This document shows, one piece after another, positions 1 through 9,116 of a stretch of 64,000 nucleotides of DNA. This stretch comes from Lachnospiraceae bacterium UBA7196 (GTDB taxonomy: Bacteria > Bacillota > Clostridia > Lachnospirales > Lachnospiraceae). The first letter of the stretch is position 1. Each line of letters starts with the position of its first letter. Where the stretch lies: contig DKUU01000018.1 of assembly GCA_002490835.1 (NCBI GenBank), positions 62,001 through 126,000 on the forward strand, in the 5' to 3' direction. A program made the translations under genes and the position numbers. Below the pieces are notes generated by a model. It had not been told where the DNA came from and did no database searches. It was given only the letters and a program-made list of their open reading frames with translations.

Positions 1-1
1 C

Positions 2-1618
2 ATGATTGCCGGCGCTATCTGGGGGTGCTGCAATTACATGAACGCCCTCTATGAGATCCATCATACGATCGCTTACAGGCAGACGCTCATCTTTTTTGCG
101 CTTGCACTGATCGTGACTTACCGGAAAAAGGAGATCTTTTGGCCGGTCAATCTGCTCTATGCCGTGGCGGCAGCAGTCGTGGGGCCGATGTATTATAAAA
201 ATGCCCTGAAGACATTGGTGGATGAGAGTGTTGCTGCGGGAAAGGAAGGCCCCGGCGAGCAGGAACTCCTTGTTCTGAAGCTGACAGTCTGGGCGGGCAT
301 CCTTGCCGGCCTTGTGATTCTGAATACCGTGAGGATCTTGTGCAAGCGGGAGATTCACGGTATTGCTCCGGTTTACGGCCTTTTGGTGGGAGCGTTTTTC
401 GTGCTTCTCATTTTGCGCCGCAATACGAGGGGCTGGCCTATCTATCTGGTTTGTATATTTACAATCTGTTATCTGCGCATGGCGGCAAAGGATACAAAAT
501 TAACGCTTATGCGAAATATTGTTAATGGGATTTTAGTTCACTTTATGGTGACTGTCGGATTTTGCCTGCTGCACAGACCGTATATGTATTTTCGATATTA
601 CCGTTATCCCTTCCATTTTCATACGGTGACGATCTCTGCGGTGTATCTGGCGCTGGTATTTTGCGCGGCGCTTGTGAAGCTTTTGGATGCTTATCGGAGA
701 AGGCCTTCTTTGGCAGGCGTATATAAGGAACTTTTCCTCTTTGGCGTTTCCGCAATGTATCTGCTTTTTACCCTGTCGAGGACGGGGTATCTGGCATCTC
801 TGGGGATGGCGGCGGTGACGATCCCGGCAGCGTTCCTTGTGGGAAAGGAGCAGCCTTTCCGGCAAAAATGCAGCCGCCTTCTGCGCAGCATCGGAATGAT
901 GGCGCTTTCTGCTCTCGTGTGTTTTCCCATCGTTTTCACGGCGCAGAGGACGATTCCGGCGGTGGCGGCGGATGTGAGCGCGCACGAGATCGAGGAGTTT
1001 CCCACGGAGCTGGTACATGGCAGGGATATGGATTCCTATTACTATATCACGATCGAGCGCTTTATTCAGACCTTCCAGATGAAGGTGCTGGGTATTCCGG
1101 AGGATCAGTGCTTAAACGCCTTTCTCTTTTTCAGCAAGGCGGACAAGCCATCAGATTACAGGAGTCCCTATTTAGAACTGGGAAGCAGGATCCTTCTGGC
1201 CTCGGCGGAGGATATGGCCGCCAAAGAGGAGGAAGAGGAATCTTACACAAATGGCAGAATGTATATTTTTAAACAATATTATGATAGATTAGATAAGCGC
1301 GGGCATGACGACATGGGCGTTATGGAGCCGGACGGCAATTTTCTGGTCCATGCGCACAATATTTATCTGCAGGTAGCTTATGATCACGGTATCCCGGTGG
1401 GGGCGGCGTTTCTCCTGCTGGGAGCGGGAACGTTCATTCAGGCGATCCTCTATTATCGAAGGCACAGGAAAGACCGGGAATGCGCGCTGTTTCCGCTGGC
1501 GCTTTTGATCCTGTTTGCAATCGCGGGGCTGACAGAGTGGATCTTTCATCCCTGCTGTCCCATCGCCTTTTGCCTGCTTTTGACAATGGGGCCGCTCCTT
1601 GTGGACAGCAGGGCATAA
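2..1618 (+). CDS. O-antigen ligase/polymerase-like membrane protein (Wzy/WaaL family), 5' end probably cut
   Basis: Multi-spanning membrane protein with about ten hydrophobic segments. A long extracytoplasmic loop (about residues 320-450) is followed by the motif HAHNIYLQVAYDHGIP near residue 450. An HN..Y(L)Q...GI signature after a big loop is typical of the O-antigen ligase/polymerase family PF04932. It would join lipid-linked repeat units or ligate a finished polymer outside the membrane. The reading frame is open to the window edge and the first ATG is at base 2, so the true start may lie upstream. It is 35 bases from the following dehydratase gene, consistent with one operon. Polymerase and ligase cannot be told apart by sequence alone. 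Confidence 0.75.
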   Translation: MIAGAIWGCCNYMNALYEIHHTIAYRQTLIFFALALIVTYRKKEIFWPVNLLYAVAAAVVGPMYYKNALKTLVDESVAAGKEGPGEQELLVLKLTVWAGILAGLVILNTVRILCKREIHGIAPVYGLLVGAFFVLLILRRNTRGWPIYLVCIFTICYLRMAAKDTKLTLMRNIVNGILVHFMVTVGFCLLHRPYMYFRYYRYPFHFHTVTISAVYLALVFCAALVKLLDAYRRRPSLAGVYKELFLFGVSAMYLLFTLSRTGYLASLGMAAVTIPAAFLVGKEQPFRQKCSRLLRSIGMMALSALVCFPIVFTAQRTIPAVAADVSAHEIEEFPTELVHGRDMDSYYYITIERFIQTFQMKVLGIPEDQCLNAFLFFSKADKPSDYRSPYLELGSRILLASAEDMAAKEEEEESYTNGRMYIFKQYYDRLDKRGHDDMGVMEPDGNFLVHAHNIYLQVAYDHGIPVGAAFLLLGAGTFIQAILYYRRHRKDRECALFPLALLILFAIAGLTEWIFHPCCPIAFCLLLTMGPLLVDSRA

Positions 1619-1653
1619 TACGACAGACTTTAAGCTGAGAAAACGGAACGATT

Positions 1654-3528
1654 ATGGAAAAAACGAAAAAAATCTTTAATGTAAAATTATTTTACCGAAG
1701 GACCTGTCTGATCCTCTATGATGTAATCAGTGTGGTGCTGGCAAGTTATGTGGCGATCTTGTGGCGCTACGATTTTCATCTGGATTCGATCCCGAAACAT
1801 TTTATGCAGCCCATCGAGCGGATGCTGCCCTTAAATGTTTTGGCGGCGCTGCTCATTTTCTATGTGATGCGTCTCTACAGCAGTCTGTGGGCTTTTGCGG
1901 GAGAGACGGAGCTGCAGAATATCGTGGTGGCCTGCGCGCTTTCCACGCTGGCGGACGGGATCGGCCTGCAGTTTTTCCGCATCGCTTCACAGGCGGTGCC
2001 GCGCAGCTACTATCCGGCTTATTTTGCGGTACTGGTGGTCTGCATTTTTGCCAGCCGCTTTTCCTATCGCTTTTTCCGCAGTTTAAAACATAAGCAGCAG
2101 AATAAAAAGAATCAGACTTCCGTGATGGTGATCGGTGCGGGCGAGGCGGCCAACGTCATCATTAAGGAGATTGTGAACAGCAATTTTTCCACTATGGTCA
2201 TCAAGTGCATCATCGATGACGACAAAGGAAAATGGGGGCGTTATATACAGGGGATCAAAGTGGTCGGCGGCCGGGAAAAGATCGTGGAATGCGCCGATCT
2301 CTACGACGTGGACGAGATCATTGTGGCTATGCCCTCCGCCTCCAAGCTTGAGATTCGCAATATTTTGGAGATCTGTAAAGATACCAACTGTAAGCTGCGT
2401 GCGCTGCCGGGTATGTACCAGCTTGTGAACGGCGAGGTGAATATCAGCAAGCTGAGAGATGTCGAGGTAGAGGATCTTCTTGGCAGGGATCCCATTACCG
2501 TGGATATGGATTCCATTCTGGGCTATGTGCAGGGGAAGGTAGTGCTTGTCACGGGCGGCGGCGGTTCCATCGGCAGCGAGCTCTGCAGGCAGATTGCCAC
2601 GCACAGGCCGAGACAGCTTGTGATCGTGGATATTTATGAAAATTCTGTTTATGATGTGCAGCAGGAGCTGAAGTCCGATTACCCGGAACTTGATCTGGTG
2701 GTGCTGATCGCCTCTGTGAGAAACACGAATAGAATGAACTATATTTTCTCCAAGTATAAGCCAGATATCGTTTATCACGCGGCCGCGCACAAACATGTGC
2801 CGCTGATGGAGGACAGTCCCACGGAAGCAATCAAAAACAATGTGTTTGGCACTTTTAAGACAGCACAGGCGGCGGCGATGAGCGGTGTGCAGCGCTTCGT
2901 TATGATCTCCACCGATAAGGCGGTAAATCCTACCAACATCATGGGAGCCAGCAAACGGATCTGTGAGATGATCATACAGACTTTTGATAAGCATTACGAG
3001 ACGGAGTTTGTGGCAGTGCGTTTTGGCAATGTCCTTGGCAGCAACGGCAGCGTGATTCCGCTCTTCCGCAAGCAGATCGCGGCGGGCGGGCCGGTCACAG
3101 TCACTCATCCGGATATCATCCGTTATTTTATGACCATCCCGGAGGCGGTATCTCTGGTACTGCAGGCGGGCGCTTACGCGAAGGGCGGCGAGATCTTTGT
3201 CCTCGATATGGGAGAGCCGGTGAAGATTCTCACGCTGGCGGAGAATCTCATTAAACTGTCCGGTTTTCGTGTGGGAGAGGACATCAAGATCGAGTTTACG
3301 GGCCTTCGTCCCGGCGAGAAGCTCTATGAGGAGCTTCTGATGGACGAGGAGGGCATGAAAGATACGGCAAACAAGATGATTCATATCGGAAGACCGATTG
3401 AATTGGACGAGCATGAATTTTTTGCCCAGTTGAAGGAATTAAAGGACGAGTGCCAGATCGAAAATTCTGATATCCGGCCGCTCATTCAAAAGATTGTACC
3501 GACGTATCACACGAACGAAACAGTTTAG
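1654..3528 (+). CDS. Membrane-anchored nucleotide-sugar 4,6-dehydratase (CapD/PglF/WbpM-like)
   Basis: 624 residues, the usual length of the large membrane form. About four N-terminal transmembrane segments (residues 10-135) are followed by a first Rossmann-like domain (GAGEAAN, about residue 160) and the catalytic SDR domain with GGGGSIGSE near residue 301. The active site has MGASK (M430, K434), the MxxxK variant of YxxxK found in CapD/WbpM/PglF enzymes. The family converts UDP-GlcNAc to the 4-keto-6-deoxy sugar at the inner membrane face. The aminotransferase directly downstream fits a 4-amino-4,6-dideoxy sugar (bacillosamine-like) route. Substrate is inferred from family and neighbour. 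Confidence 0.9.
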   Translation: MEKTKKIFNVKLFYRRTCLILYDVISVVLASYVAILWRYDFHLDSIPKHFMQPIERMLPLNVLAALLIFYVMRLYSSLWAFAGETELQNIVVACALSTLADGIGLQFFRIASQAVPRSYYPAYFAVLVVCIFASRFSYRFFRSLKHKQQNKKNQTSVMVIGAGEAANVIIKEIVNSNFSTMVIKCIIDDDKGKWGRYIQGIKVVGGREKIVECADLYDVDEIIVAMPSASKLEIRNILEICKDTNCKLRALPGMYQLVNGEVNISKLRDVEVEDLLGRDPITVDMDSILGYVQGKVVLVTGGGGSIGSELCRQIATHRPRQLVIVDIYENSVYDVQQELKSDYPELDLVVLIASVRNTNRMNYIFSKYKPDIVYHAAAHKHVPLMEDSPTEAIKNNVFGTFKTAQAAAMSGVQRFVMISTDKAVNPTNIMGASKRICEMIIQTFDKHYETEFVAVRFGNVLGSNGSVIPLFRKQIAAGGPVTVTHPDIIRYFMTIPEAVSLVLQAGAYAKGGEIFVLDMGEPVKILTLAENLIKLSGFRVGEDIKIEFTGLRPGEKLYEELLMDEEGMKDTANKMIHIGRPIELDEHEFFAQLKELKDECQIENSDIRPLIQKIVPTYHTNETV

Positions 3529-3545
3529 GAAAGAAGGGCAAGAAG

Positions 3546-4676
3546 ATGGATAAGAAGAGAATTTACCTCTCCTCCCCCACTATGCACGGAGAGGAACAGA
3601 AGTATGTGCAGGAGGCGTTCGACACCAATTGGGTGGCGCCGCTGGGGCCGAATGTGAATGCGTTTGAGAAGGAGATGGCGGCTTATACCAGCTGCGGCCA
3701 CGCGGCGGCATTGGCTTCCGGCACGGCGGCGATCCATATGGCGCTTCGTCTTCTTGGGGTCAAACGGGGGGACGTGGTGTTTGTATCCGATTTGACGTTT
3801 TCCGCTTCCTGTAATCCGATCGTCTATGAGAACGGGACGCCGGTGTTTATCGACGCGGAGCCGGATACGTGGAATATGTCTCCACAGGCGTTAAAGCGGG
3901 CTTATGAAAAATATCCCAATCCCAAGGCAGTGATCTGCGTGCATCTCTATGGCACGCCTGCGAAGCTTGACGAGATCATGGAGATCTGTAAGGCGCACGG
4001 CACGCCGCTGATCGAGGACGCAGCGGAGTCTTTAGGCAGTACCTATCGCGGGAAATTTACGGGGACTTTTGGGAAATACGGAATTTACTCGTTTAACGGC
4101 AATAAGATCATTACCACTTCCGGCGGAGGCATGTTCGTTTCGGCGGAGGAGGAAGCGGCCAAAAAGGTCACTTTTTTGGCGACGCAGGCCAGAGATCAGG
4201 CCAGACACTATCAGCATTCCCAGATTGGCTATAATTACCGTATGAGCAACGTCACGGCCGGGATCGGCAGAGGCCAGCTTTTGCATCTGGAGGAACACAA
4301 GGCGAAAAAGAAAGCGATTTACGAGCGGTATCGGGAAGCTTTTGCGGATATTGCGGCGCTTCATATGAATCCCATGAATCCGGACGGGGATGCTAACTGC
4401 TGGCTCTCCTGTCTGACCATTGATAAGGATAGTAAAATAACACCTGATATGATAATGGACGCATTGGATCAGAAGCTGAATGCGGAGAGCAGGCCGATCT
4501 GGAAGCCCATGCACATGCAGCCGGTCTTTGCGGACTGCGATTTCTGGCCCCATGAAAAGGACGGAGAGAGCGTGGGGACGGATATTTTTGAGAGAGGTCT
4601 GTGTCTGCCCAGCGACATCAAGAATACGGAGGCGGAGATGGAGGGGATCATCCGCACGGTGAAGGAATTGTTTTAG
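3546..4676 (+). CDS. PLP-dependent sugar aminotransferase (DegT/DnrJ/EryC1/StrS family)
   Basis: 376 residues, normal family length. The N-terminal region contains SGTAAIHMALRLLG (cofactor phosphate region). The motif NGNKIITTSGGGM carries the expected PLP-binding lysine, K187. It should transfer an amino group to the 4-keto sugar made by the upstream dehydratase, as PglE and EpsN-type enzymes do. It starts 18 bases after the dehydratase stop with a purine-rich ribosome site, so the two are co-transcribed. A strong terminator follows. The exact sugar is inferred. Confidence 0.88.
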   Translation: MDKKRIYLSSPTMHGEEQKYVQEAFDTNWVAPLGPNVNAFEKEMAAYTSCGHAAALASGTAAIHMALRLLGVKRGDVVFVSDLTFSASCNPIVYENGTPVFIDAEPDTWNMSPQALKRAYEKYPNPKAVICVHLYGTPAKLDEIMEICKAHGTPLIEDAAESLGSTYRGKFTGTFGKYGIYSFNGNKIITTSGGGMFVSAEEEAAKKVTFLATQARDQARHYQHSQIGYNYRMSNVTAGIGRGQLLHLEEHKAKKKAIYERYREAFADIAALHMNPMNPDGDANCWLSCLTIDKDSKITPDMIMDALDQKLNAESRPIWKPMHMQPVFADCDFWPHEKDGESVGTDIFERGLCLPSDIKNTEAEMEGIIRTVKELF

Positions 4677-4700
4677 TAAGGCAGAAAGAAATAAAGTCTT

Positions 4701-4746
4701 AAAAAGTAAAGTTGTTTTGATGTATCAAAATAACTTTACTTTTTTT
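4701..4746 (+). terminator. Strong intrinsic terminator after the aminotransferase gene
   Basis: A stem of about 20 bp (4701-4720 with 4725-4744, one G-T wobble) with a four-base TGTA loop ends in a run of Ts (4740-4746). It lies about 25 bases after the aminotransferase stop and separates the first polysaccharide operon from the AAA ATPase gene. The A-run on the other side means it could also work leftward, but no leftward gene ends there. Confidence 0.9.
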
Positions 4747-4827
4747 GCGTTTTATTCTATTATAAATATATAAGTAAAAGGTTATACTGTGTATATATCA
4801 TTTGTGAAAGAACTTAGGAGGGGCGCC

Positions 4828-6024
4828 GTGGTTAACAGAGAACAAATTTTAAATCGAATAAGGCCCTTTTACGAAAGCGAGCTGATCAAAGTGTTGATCG
4901 GTCTGCGGCGGTCGGGTAAATCTGTCCTTCTGCGGCAGATCATGGAGGAACTGACGGCAAACGGTGTTGAGGAATCGCAGATTATCTATCTTAATTTTGA
5001 AGATTTTCAGTATGCTTTTATTATGGATGCCGGGCAGCTCTATCAATATGTCTGTGACCAAAGAAAAAACGAACAGAAGTATTATCTCTTTTTTGATGAA
5101 ATCCAGATGGTAAAAGATTTTGAACGCGTGATTAATTCCTTCCGGGCAACGTGGGATGTGAGTATCTTTATTACCGGTTCCAACGGGAAACTTTTGTCGG
5201 GCGAATTGGCGACTTTGCTGTCAGGCAGGTATGTTAGCTTTCGTGTAACGCCCTTTTCTTTTGTCGAGTATTGTGAAATCAGGCAGATACAGGAACCTTC
5301 GGACGAGGATTTGATTGAGTATATGAATTGGGGCGGTATGCCGCAGCGGTTTTCCATGAAAGGGGAAACGGAGACAAGAACGTTTTTGCAGGACCTTTAT
5401 AATTCCATTGTCCTGCGGGATATTGTGCAAAGAACAGGGGCGAAAGAGGTTGACCTGATCAATCGTATCATGGAGTATCTGATGTTAAATCCGTCACAGA
5501 CTTTTTCGGCAAAAGGAATTTTAGCTTACTTTCAGAGCGTTGATCGTACAGTCAGCGCGCAGACGCTGTACAATTACCTTGACCATATTCAGACCTCCCT
5601 GATCGTCAGCAAAGCGCAGCGTTATGATATCCGCGGAAAACAGCTTCTCACTACGCTGGATAAATACTTTTTGACGGATCTGGGGCTGGGACGGATTCAT
5701 AACAGCGGCTATAAACTGGAAATGGGCGCCCTGCTGGAAAATATCGTTTACAATGAGCTTCGAAACCGGGATTATGAGGTCTTTGTCGGAAAGATACCTA
5801 ACGGGGAAGTGGATTTTGTTGCAGTGAAGGGTGACAAGAGGGAATATTATCAGGTGGCGTATTATCTGGCAGATCAATCGGTGATCGACAGGGAGTTTGG
5901 CGCTTTTTCGGCGATTGCGGACAATTATCCGAAATATGTGCTTTCCATGGATAAATTCGATTTTTCGCGGGACGGGATTATTCATAAGAATGTGATAAAA
6001 TTTTTGCTGGAGGAGAAGCTTTGA
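4828..6024 (+). CDS. AAA_14/DUF4143-type ATPase
   Basis: 398 residues from the GTG at 4828, chosen because AGGAGG (4816-4821) sits six bases before it; the frame is also open from a GTG at 4789. Walker A is GLRRSGKS (residues 24-31) and the Walker B-like motif is YLFFDEIQ (about 85-92), followed by an ITGSN sensor. The C-terminal DUF4143 domain ends in a nuclease-like pattern (E.DFVAVKG...YYQV). Such proteins are common in gut bacteria and their role is not established. It follows a terminator and is convergent with a second member of the family, so it is not part of the polysaccharide pathway by sequence. Confidence 0.85.
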   Translation: MVNREQILNRIRPFYESELIKVLIGLRRSGKSVLLRQIMEELTANGVEESQIIYLNFEDFQYAFIMDAGQLYQYVCDQRKNEQKYYLFFDEIQMVKDFERVINSFRATWDVSIFITGSNGKLLSGELATLLSGRYVSFRVTPFSFVEYCEIRQIQEPSDEDLIEYMNWGGMPQRFSMKGETETRTFLQDLYNSIVLRDIVQRTGAKEVDLINRIMEYLMLNPSQTFSAKGILAYFQSVDRTVSAQTLYNYLDHIQTSLIVSKAQRYDIRGKQLLTTLDKYFLTDLGLGRIHNSGYKLEMGALLENIVYNELRNRDYEVFVGKIPNGEVDFVAVKGDKREYYQVAYYLADQSVIDREFGAFSAIADNYPKYVLSMDKFDFSRDGIIHKNVIKFLLEEKL

Positions 6025-6025
6025 T

Positions 6026-7282
6026 TTAAAATCGACATTCTTTCATCATAAAATCAATCAAATTTACATGATTGATACCGTTACGCTTTTGCAACAGATA
6101 GTCGGTTGTAATAACGTATTTTTTATAGTTGTCTTTGATGGCTTCCAGAGCGCGATATTCCCGATCTTCGGTTTCTTTGCTGAGAGCGATTGTATAAGCG
6201 GTCTGTACGTAGGAATAGTTAAGTTCTTTGTCGCGCAGGATAAAATCGCATTCCAGTTTACCAATCCTACCGACGCTGACTGCATAGTCCAGACTTTTTG
6301 CATAGAAATAGACCATGTTTTCCAGAGCAGGACCATAGGGAATGCGGTTATCTGTATTTAGTGCAAAATAGAAGCTAAGGTCGACGAGATAATATTTTTT
6401 CTCTCCCGATAAAGCGCGTTTGGATTTCATATCAAACCGATTGCATTCGTAAAGGATTTTGGCGTCAACTAAGGTCTGGATATATCTTGTGACCGTTCTT
6501 CTGCCGATTGCTATGCCAGTCTTTACAAGTGCTTCATGCAGGCTGTTGATGCTGGTTGTCGAACCGTAATTATTGATGACAAAATTACGAACAGTCTCAA
6601 AACTTGCAAGATCTTTTATTTTTACTCTGCGGCGGATGTCCTTTTCAAAAATTTCCCGGACAACTTCGCTCACATAGGTTCTTTTTGCGGTCATCTCATC
6701 GAACTGTACCGTTCTGGGGAAACCGCCTTCCAGAAGATAGTTGTTCAGTTCCACCAAAAGGTTGGAATCGACCTTTTTGTGATAGAACTTTTTCATTTGT
6801 TCGTATTCTTCGAAGCTTAGTGTATATACTTCAAATTCGATATATCGTCCGGTCAGTTTTGTCACTAGTTCTCCGCTCAGCAGATAGGAATTAGAACCGG
6901 TGATAAAGATGGAAACGCCGCCGTCAGTCCTAAAGCCGTTCAGCACTTCCTCAAATCCTTTTATATTCTGGATTTCGTCAATAAACAGATAGCAAATGCT
7001 GTTTTCCGTAAGCAGGGATGCAATCAGGTTTTCCAATTGGTCCGCCGTTTTGATTTTCTTATATGCGCGTGAATCCAGATCGATATAGACAATTTGTTCG
7101 TCTTTGACCCCGTTGTTTCTCAATTCTTCGGCAATCATTTCCATAAGGCTTGATTTACCGCATCTTCGCACACCGGATATTACTTTTATAAGATCATAAG
7201 CATCATAGAAGGGTCTGATCTTTTTTAAGTATTTTTCACGCTTAAATAAATTCATACGATAAAGCATTCCTTTCCGAATCAT
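6026..7282 (-). CDS. Second AAA_14/DUF4143-type ATPase, convergent with the first
   Basis: 418 residues from the ATG at 7282, preferred because TAGGA lies eight bases upstream; the frame extends to 7324 and ATGs at 7267 and 7255 are alternatives. It has GVRRCGKSS (Walker A), CYLFIDEIQ (Walker B) and FITGSNSYLLSGEL like its partner. The C-terminal DUF4143 region contains LECDFIL then YVQTAY, again resembling a PD-(D/E)XK core. The stop codon is one base from the stop of the + strand ATPase, so the genes meet tail to tail with no terminator between. The two proteins are clearly related but diverged, suggesting old duplication or separate acquisition. Confidence 0.85.
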   Translation of the reverse strand: MIRKGMLYRMNLFKREKYLKKIRPFYDAYDLIKVISGVRRCGKSSLMEMIAEELRNNGVKDEQIVYIDLDSRAYKKIKTADQLENLIASLLTENSICYLFIDEIQNIKGFEEVLNGFRTDGGVSIFITGSNSYLLSGELVTKLTGRYIEFEVYTLSFEEYEQMKKFYHKKVDSNLLVELNNYLLEGGFPRTVQFDEMTAKRTYVSEVVREIFEKDIRRRVKIKDLASFETVRNFVINNYGSTTSINSLHEALVKTGIAIGRRTVTRYIQTLVDAKILYECNRFDMKSKRALSGEKKYYLVDLSFYFALNTDNRIPYGPALENMVYFYAKSLDYAVSVGRIGKLECDFILRDKELNYSYVQTAYTIALSKETEDREYRALEAIKDNYKKYVITTDYLLQKRNGINHVNLIDFMMKECRF

Positions 7283-7474
7283 TTTCTTAATCCTATTATA
7301 AACAGAATTTTTTAAAAATACCATAGTTATTGATACAGTTTTTTATATTTTTTCAAAATTTGATACGATAACTACCTACTTTTGCGTGGGATAAATTGTT
7401 TACACCGCAAAGCGCGTGTATGTGGAAGATTACGATACGTTGGCAAGCTACTGGGATATCGATCATTGGTCGGA

Positions 7475-7517
7475 AGAGAGGGCGGCGTGGAGACATTGTT
7501 TCCACGCCGCCCTCTCT
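7475..7517 (-). terminator. Perfect 17-bp hairpin after the phosphoribosyltransferase-like gene
   Basis: Bases 7475-7491 are perfectly complementary to 7501-7517 with a nine-base loop; the stem is GC-rich. It begins about 20 bases past the stop of the minus-strand gene, the usual place for an intrinsic terminator. There is no clear U-run on the minus side, so termination strength is uncertain. Confidence 0.65.
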
Positions 7518-7537
7518 TATGATCTTAAAGCAATCGA

Positions 7538-8176
7538 CTACTGTATTGCTGAATAGCCAAACGCGTTCGCAAAGGCGTCGATAGGCTGTTTTTCCTTGCA
7601 CATCGCGCATTCCTCGGAATGGTAGGTCTTGTATTCGGGAATGTCAGATGTGGTGAACAGGGCGTTGATCGGAATGCCCACGACAGCATTGGCGGCGCTG
7701 AAGATCGCGCTTACGCCGCTGATGGTCGCGCCGTAATAGGTCAGGGTCTGTACCGCTTTGGTGACGGTGCGGCCTGTGGTGGCGCTTGCCAGAAGCAGCA
7801 GGACGTTCTTGTCCTTGATCATAGGCAGGTAGTTATCGCGGAACAGCATCTGTCCGGAGGCGTATTCGGGCGTGACGATGTAGATCGTCTGGTGCGCATT
7901 GCGGGAGTAGACGCCGGCTCTGGTCAGCTCTTCCGCCAGAAATGCGCCGATGATCTCGCAGCCGTCAATACAGACGATCGTATCTACTACGGTAGAAAGC
8001 ATGATCTGTCTGCTCAGTTCCTTGGCGGCGGTAGACGCCTCGCTCAGTCTGGTTTTCATCGTGGTCATATCCAAAAAGTAATTGATATGGGAACTGGGGG
8101 TTACAAAATGTCCGCGGATTCCTTTTAATTCAATGTTGGGATGGCTCTTGGAGTGAATTTTGATTAGTTCCTTCAT
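7538..8176 (-). CDS. Orotate phosphoribosyltransferase-like protein
   Basis: 212 residues with a type I phosphoribosyltransferase core. LLLLASATTGRTVTKAV (about residues 126-143) occupies the PRPP-binding loop position, and an upstream segment (VVDTIVCIDGCEIIG) matches the early strand. A Cys-rich tail (CAMCKEKQPIDAF) is typical of PyrE-like stand-alone enzymes of Clostridia that are often annotated as orotate phosphoribosyltransferase. The start is well supported: AAGGAGGT lies six bases before the ATG on the minus strand. It has its own sigma-A-like promoter at 8280-8308 and a hairpin downstream, so it is monocistronic. The true substrate base is not certain. Confidence 0.75.
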   Translation of the reverse strand: MKELIKIHSKSHPNIELKGIRGHFVTPSSHINYFLDMTTMKTRLSEASTAAKELSRQIMLSTVVDTIVCIDGCEIIGAFLAEELTRAGVYSRNAHQTIYIVTPEYASGQMLFRDNYLPMIKDKNVLLLLASATTGRTVTKAVQTLTYYGATISGVSAIFSAANAVVGIPINALFTTSDIPEYKTYHSEECAMCKEKQPIDAFANAFGYSAIQ

Positions 8177-8279
8177 GCGGATACCTCCTTATTATGATAC
8201 GATTTTGTTTTACACAATTTCCTCTATGCCCAAGCTTTTTCAATCTTTTTCACGGAGGAATCATCATGCTGTTGTGAAT

Positions 8280-8308
8280 ATTATACAGCCTGTACGCGTG
8301 TAAATCAA
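8280..8308 (-). promoter_or_regulatory. Sigma-A-type promoter for the phosphoribosyltransferase-like gene
   Basis: Read on the minus strand, TTGATT (8303-8308) and a perfect TATAAT (8280-8285) are separated by exactly 17 bases. Transcription would give a leader of roughly 95 bases before the ATG at 8176. Confidence 0.8.
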
Positions 8309-8366
8309 TGTTGTCGCAAAAAATTGTGGTGCGCATTTCGGGTTATTATAATTTCAACGGAGCGGG

Positions 8367-8395
8367 GAGACAATCGGGTTTATATGTGGTATACT
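8367..8395 (+). promoter_or_regulatory. Probable extended -10 promoter for the second polysaccharide operon
   Basis: GAGACA (8367-8372), a 17-base spacer and TATACT (8390-8395) preceded by TGG, an extended -10. It lies about 75 bases upstream of the PglC-like gene and is divergent from the promoter at 8280-8308. The rest of the 295-base intergenic stretch (8177-8471) shows no gene. Confidence 0.65.
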
Positions 8396-8471
8396 ATACG
8401 CGACGCAAACCATAATTTTTTTCGAGTGCGCACTGCAAAGATGATATTTTACCCGCAGAGAGGAATAATAG

Positions 8472-9116
8472 ATGTATAAAAAATATGGTAAGAGATGTTT
8501 GGATTTCATATTGTCCCTGTGCGGCATCATCGTTTTAAGCCCCGTCCTGCTCGTGCTGGCCGTTTTGGTGCGGGTAAAGCTGGGCAGTCCCGTCCTTTTT
8601 AAGCAGGAAAGGCCGGGGAAGGACGAAAAGATATTTACGCTCTGCAAATTCCGTACGATGACGGACGCGCGGGACGAAAACGGAAATCTTCTGCCGGACG
8701 CGGTGCGGCTTACAAAATTCGGGAAGCTTTTGCGGGCGACGAGTCTGGACGAGCTTCCGGAACTTTTCAATATCCTGAAGGGCGATATGAGCGTGATCGG
8801 GCCACGACCGCTGCTGGTCTCCTATCTGCCCTACTATACGGAACGGGAACGTCTAAGACACAGTGTGCGGCCGGGACTGACGGGTCTTGCACAGGTCAGC
8901 GGGCGTAATTTTCTTGATTGGGACAGGCGATTCCAAAAGGATGTGGAATATGTGGAGCATCTGACCTTTCGCATGGATCTGAAGGTGCTGTGGATGACGG
9001 TGCAGACGGTACTCGGACACACCGATGAAGTGGCGGAGGACACAGGCGCGGCGGAGGGGAATTTTGCGGAGATCAGAAAGAAACGGCTTGAGGAGACAGG
9101 GAGTTTAGAGGCATGA
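8472..9116 (+). CDS. Initiating phosphoglycosyltransferase, PglC/EpsL-like (bacterial sugar transferase)
   Basis: 214 residues, the length of the small monotopic phosphoglycosyltransferases. One N-terminal hydrophobic re-entrant helix (about residues 10-35) precedes the catalytic core. The conserved Asp-Glu pair is D93-E94 in SLDELPEL, followed by NILKGDMSVIGPRPLL and RPGLTGLAQVSGRN. The family moves a sugar phosphate (often diNAcBac or GalNAc type) from a UDP-sugar to undecaprenyl phosphate at the cytoplasmic face, starting repeat-unit assembly. It is first in its operon, behind the promoter at 8367-8395, and overlaps the next gene by four bases. Confidence 0.9.
   Translation: MYKKYGKRCLDFILSLCGIIVLSPVLLVLAVLVRVKLGSPVLFKQERPGKDEKIFTLCKFRTMTDARDENGNLLPDAVRLTKFGKLLRATSLDELPELFNILKGDMSVIGPRPLLVSYLPYYTERERLRHSVRPGLTGLAQVSGRNFLDWDRRFQKDVEYVEHLTFRMDLKVLWMTVQTVLGHTDEVAEDTGAAEGNFAEIRKKRLEETGSLEA

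Noticed and set aside
2083..3414. 443-residue minus-strand open frame
   Set aside because: It lies wholly opposite the well-supported 4,6-dehydratase gene and has the His/Arg-rich composition of a shadow frame.
7398..7556. A 52-codon + strand frame with protein-like text (YWDIDHWSEERAAW)
   Set aside because: It has no start codon with a ribosome site, runs through the terminator hairpin and into the antisense of the phosphoribosyltransferase gene. It may be a relic but cannot be supported.
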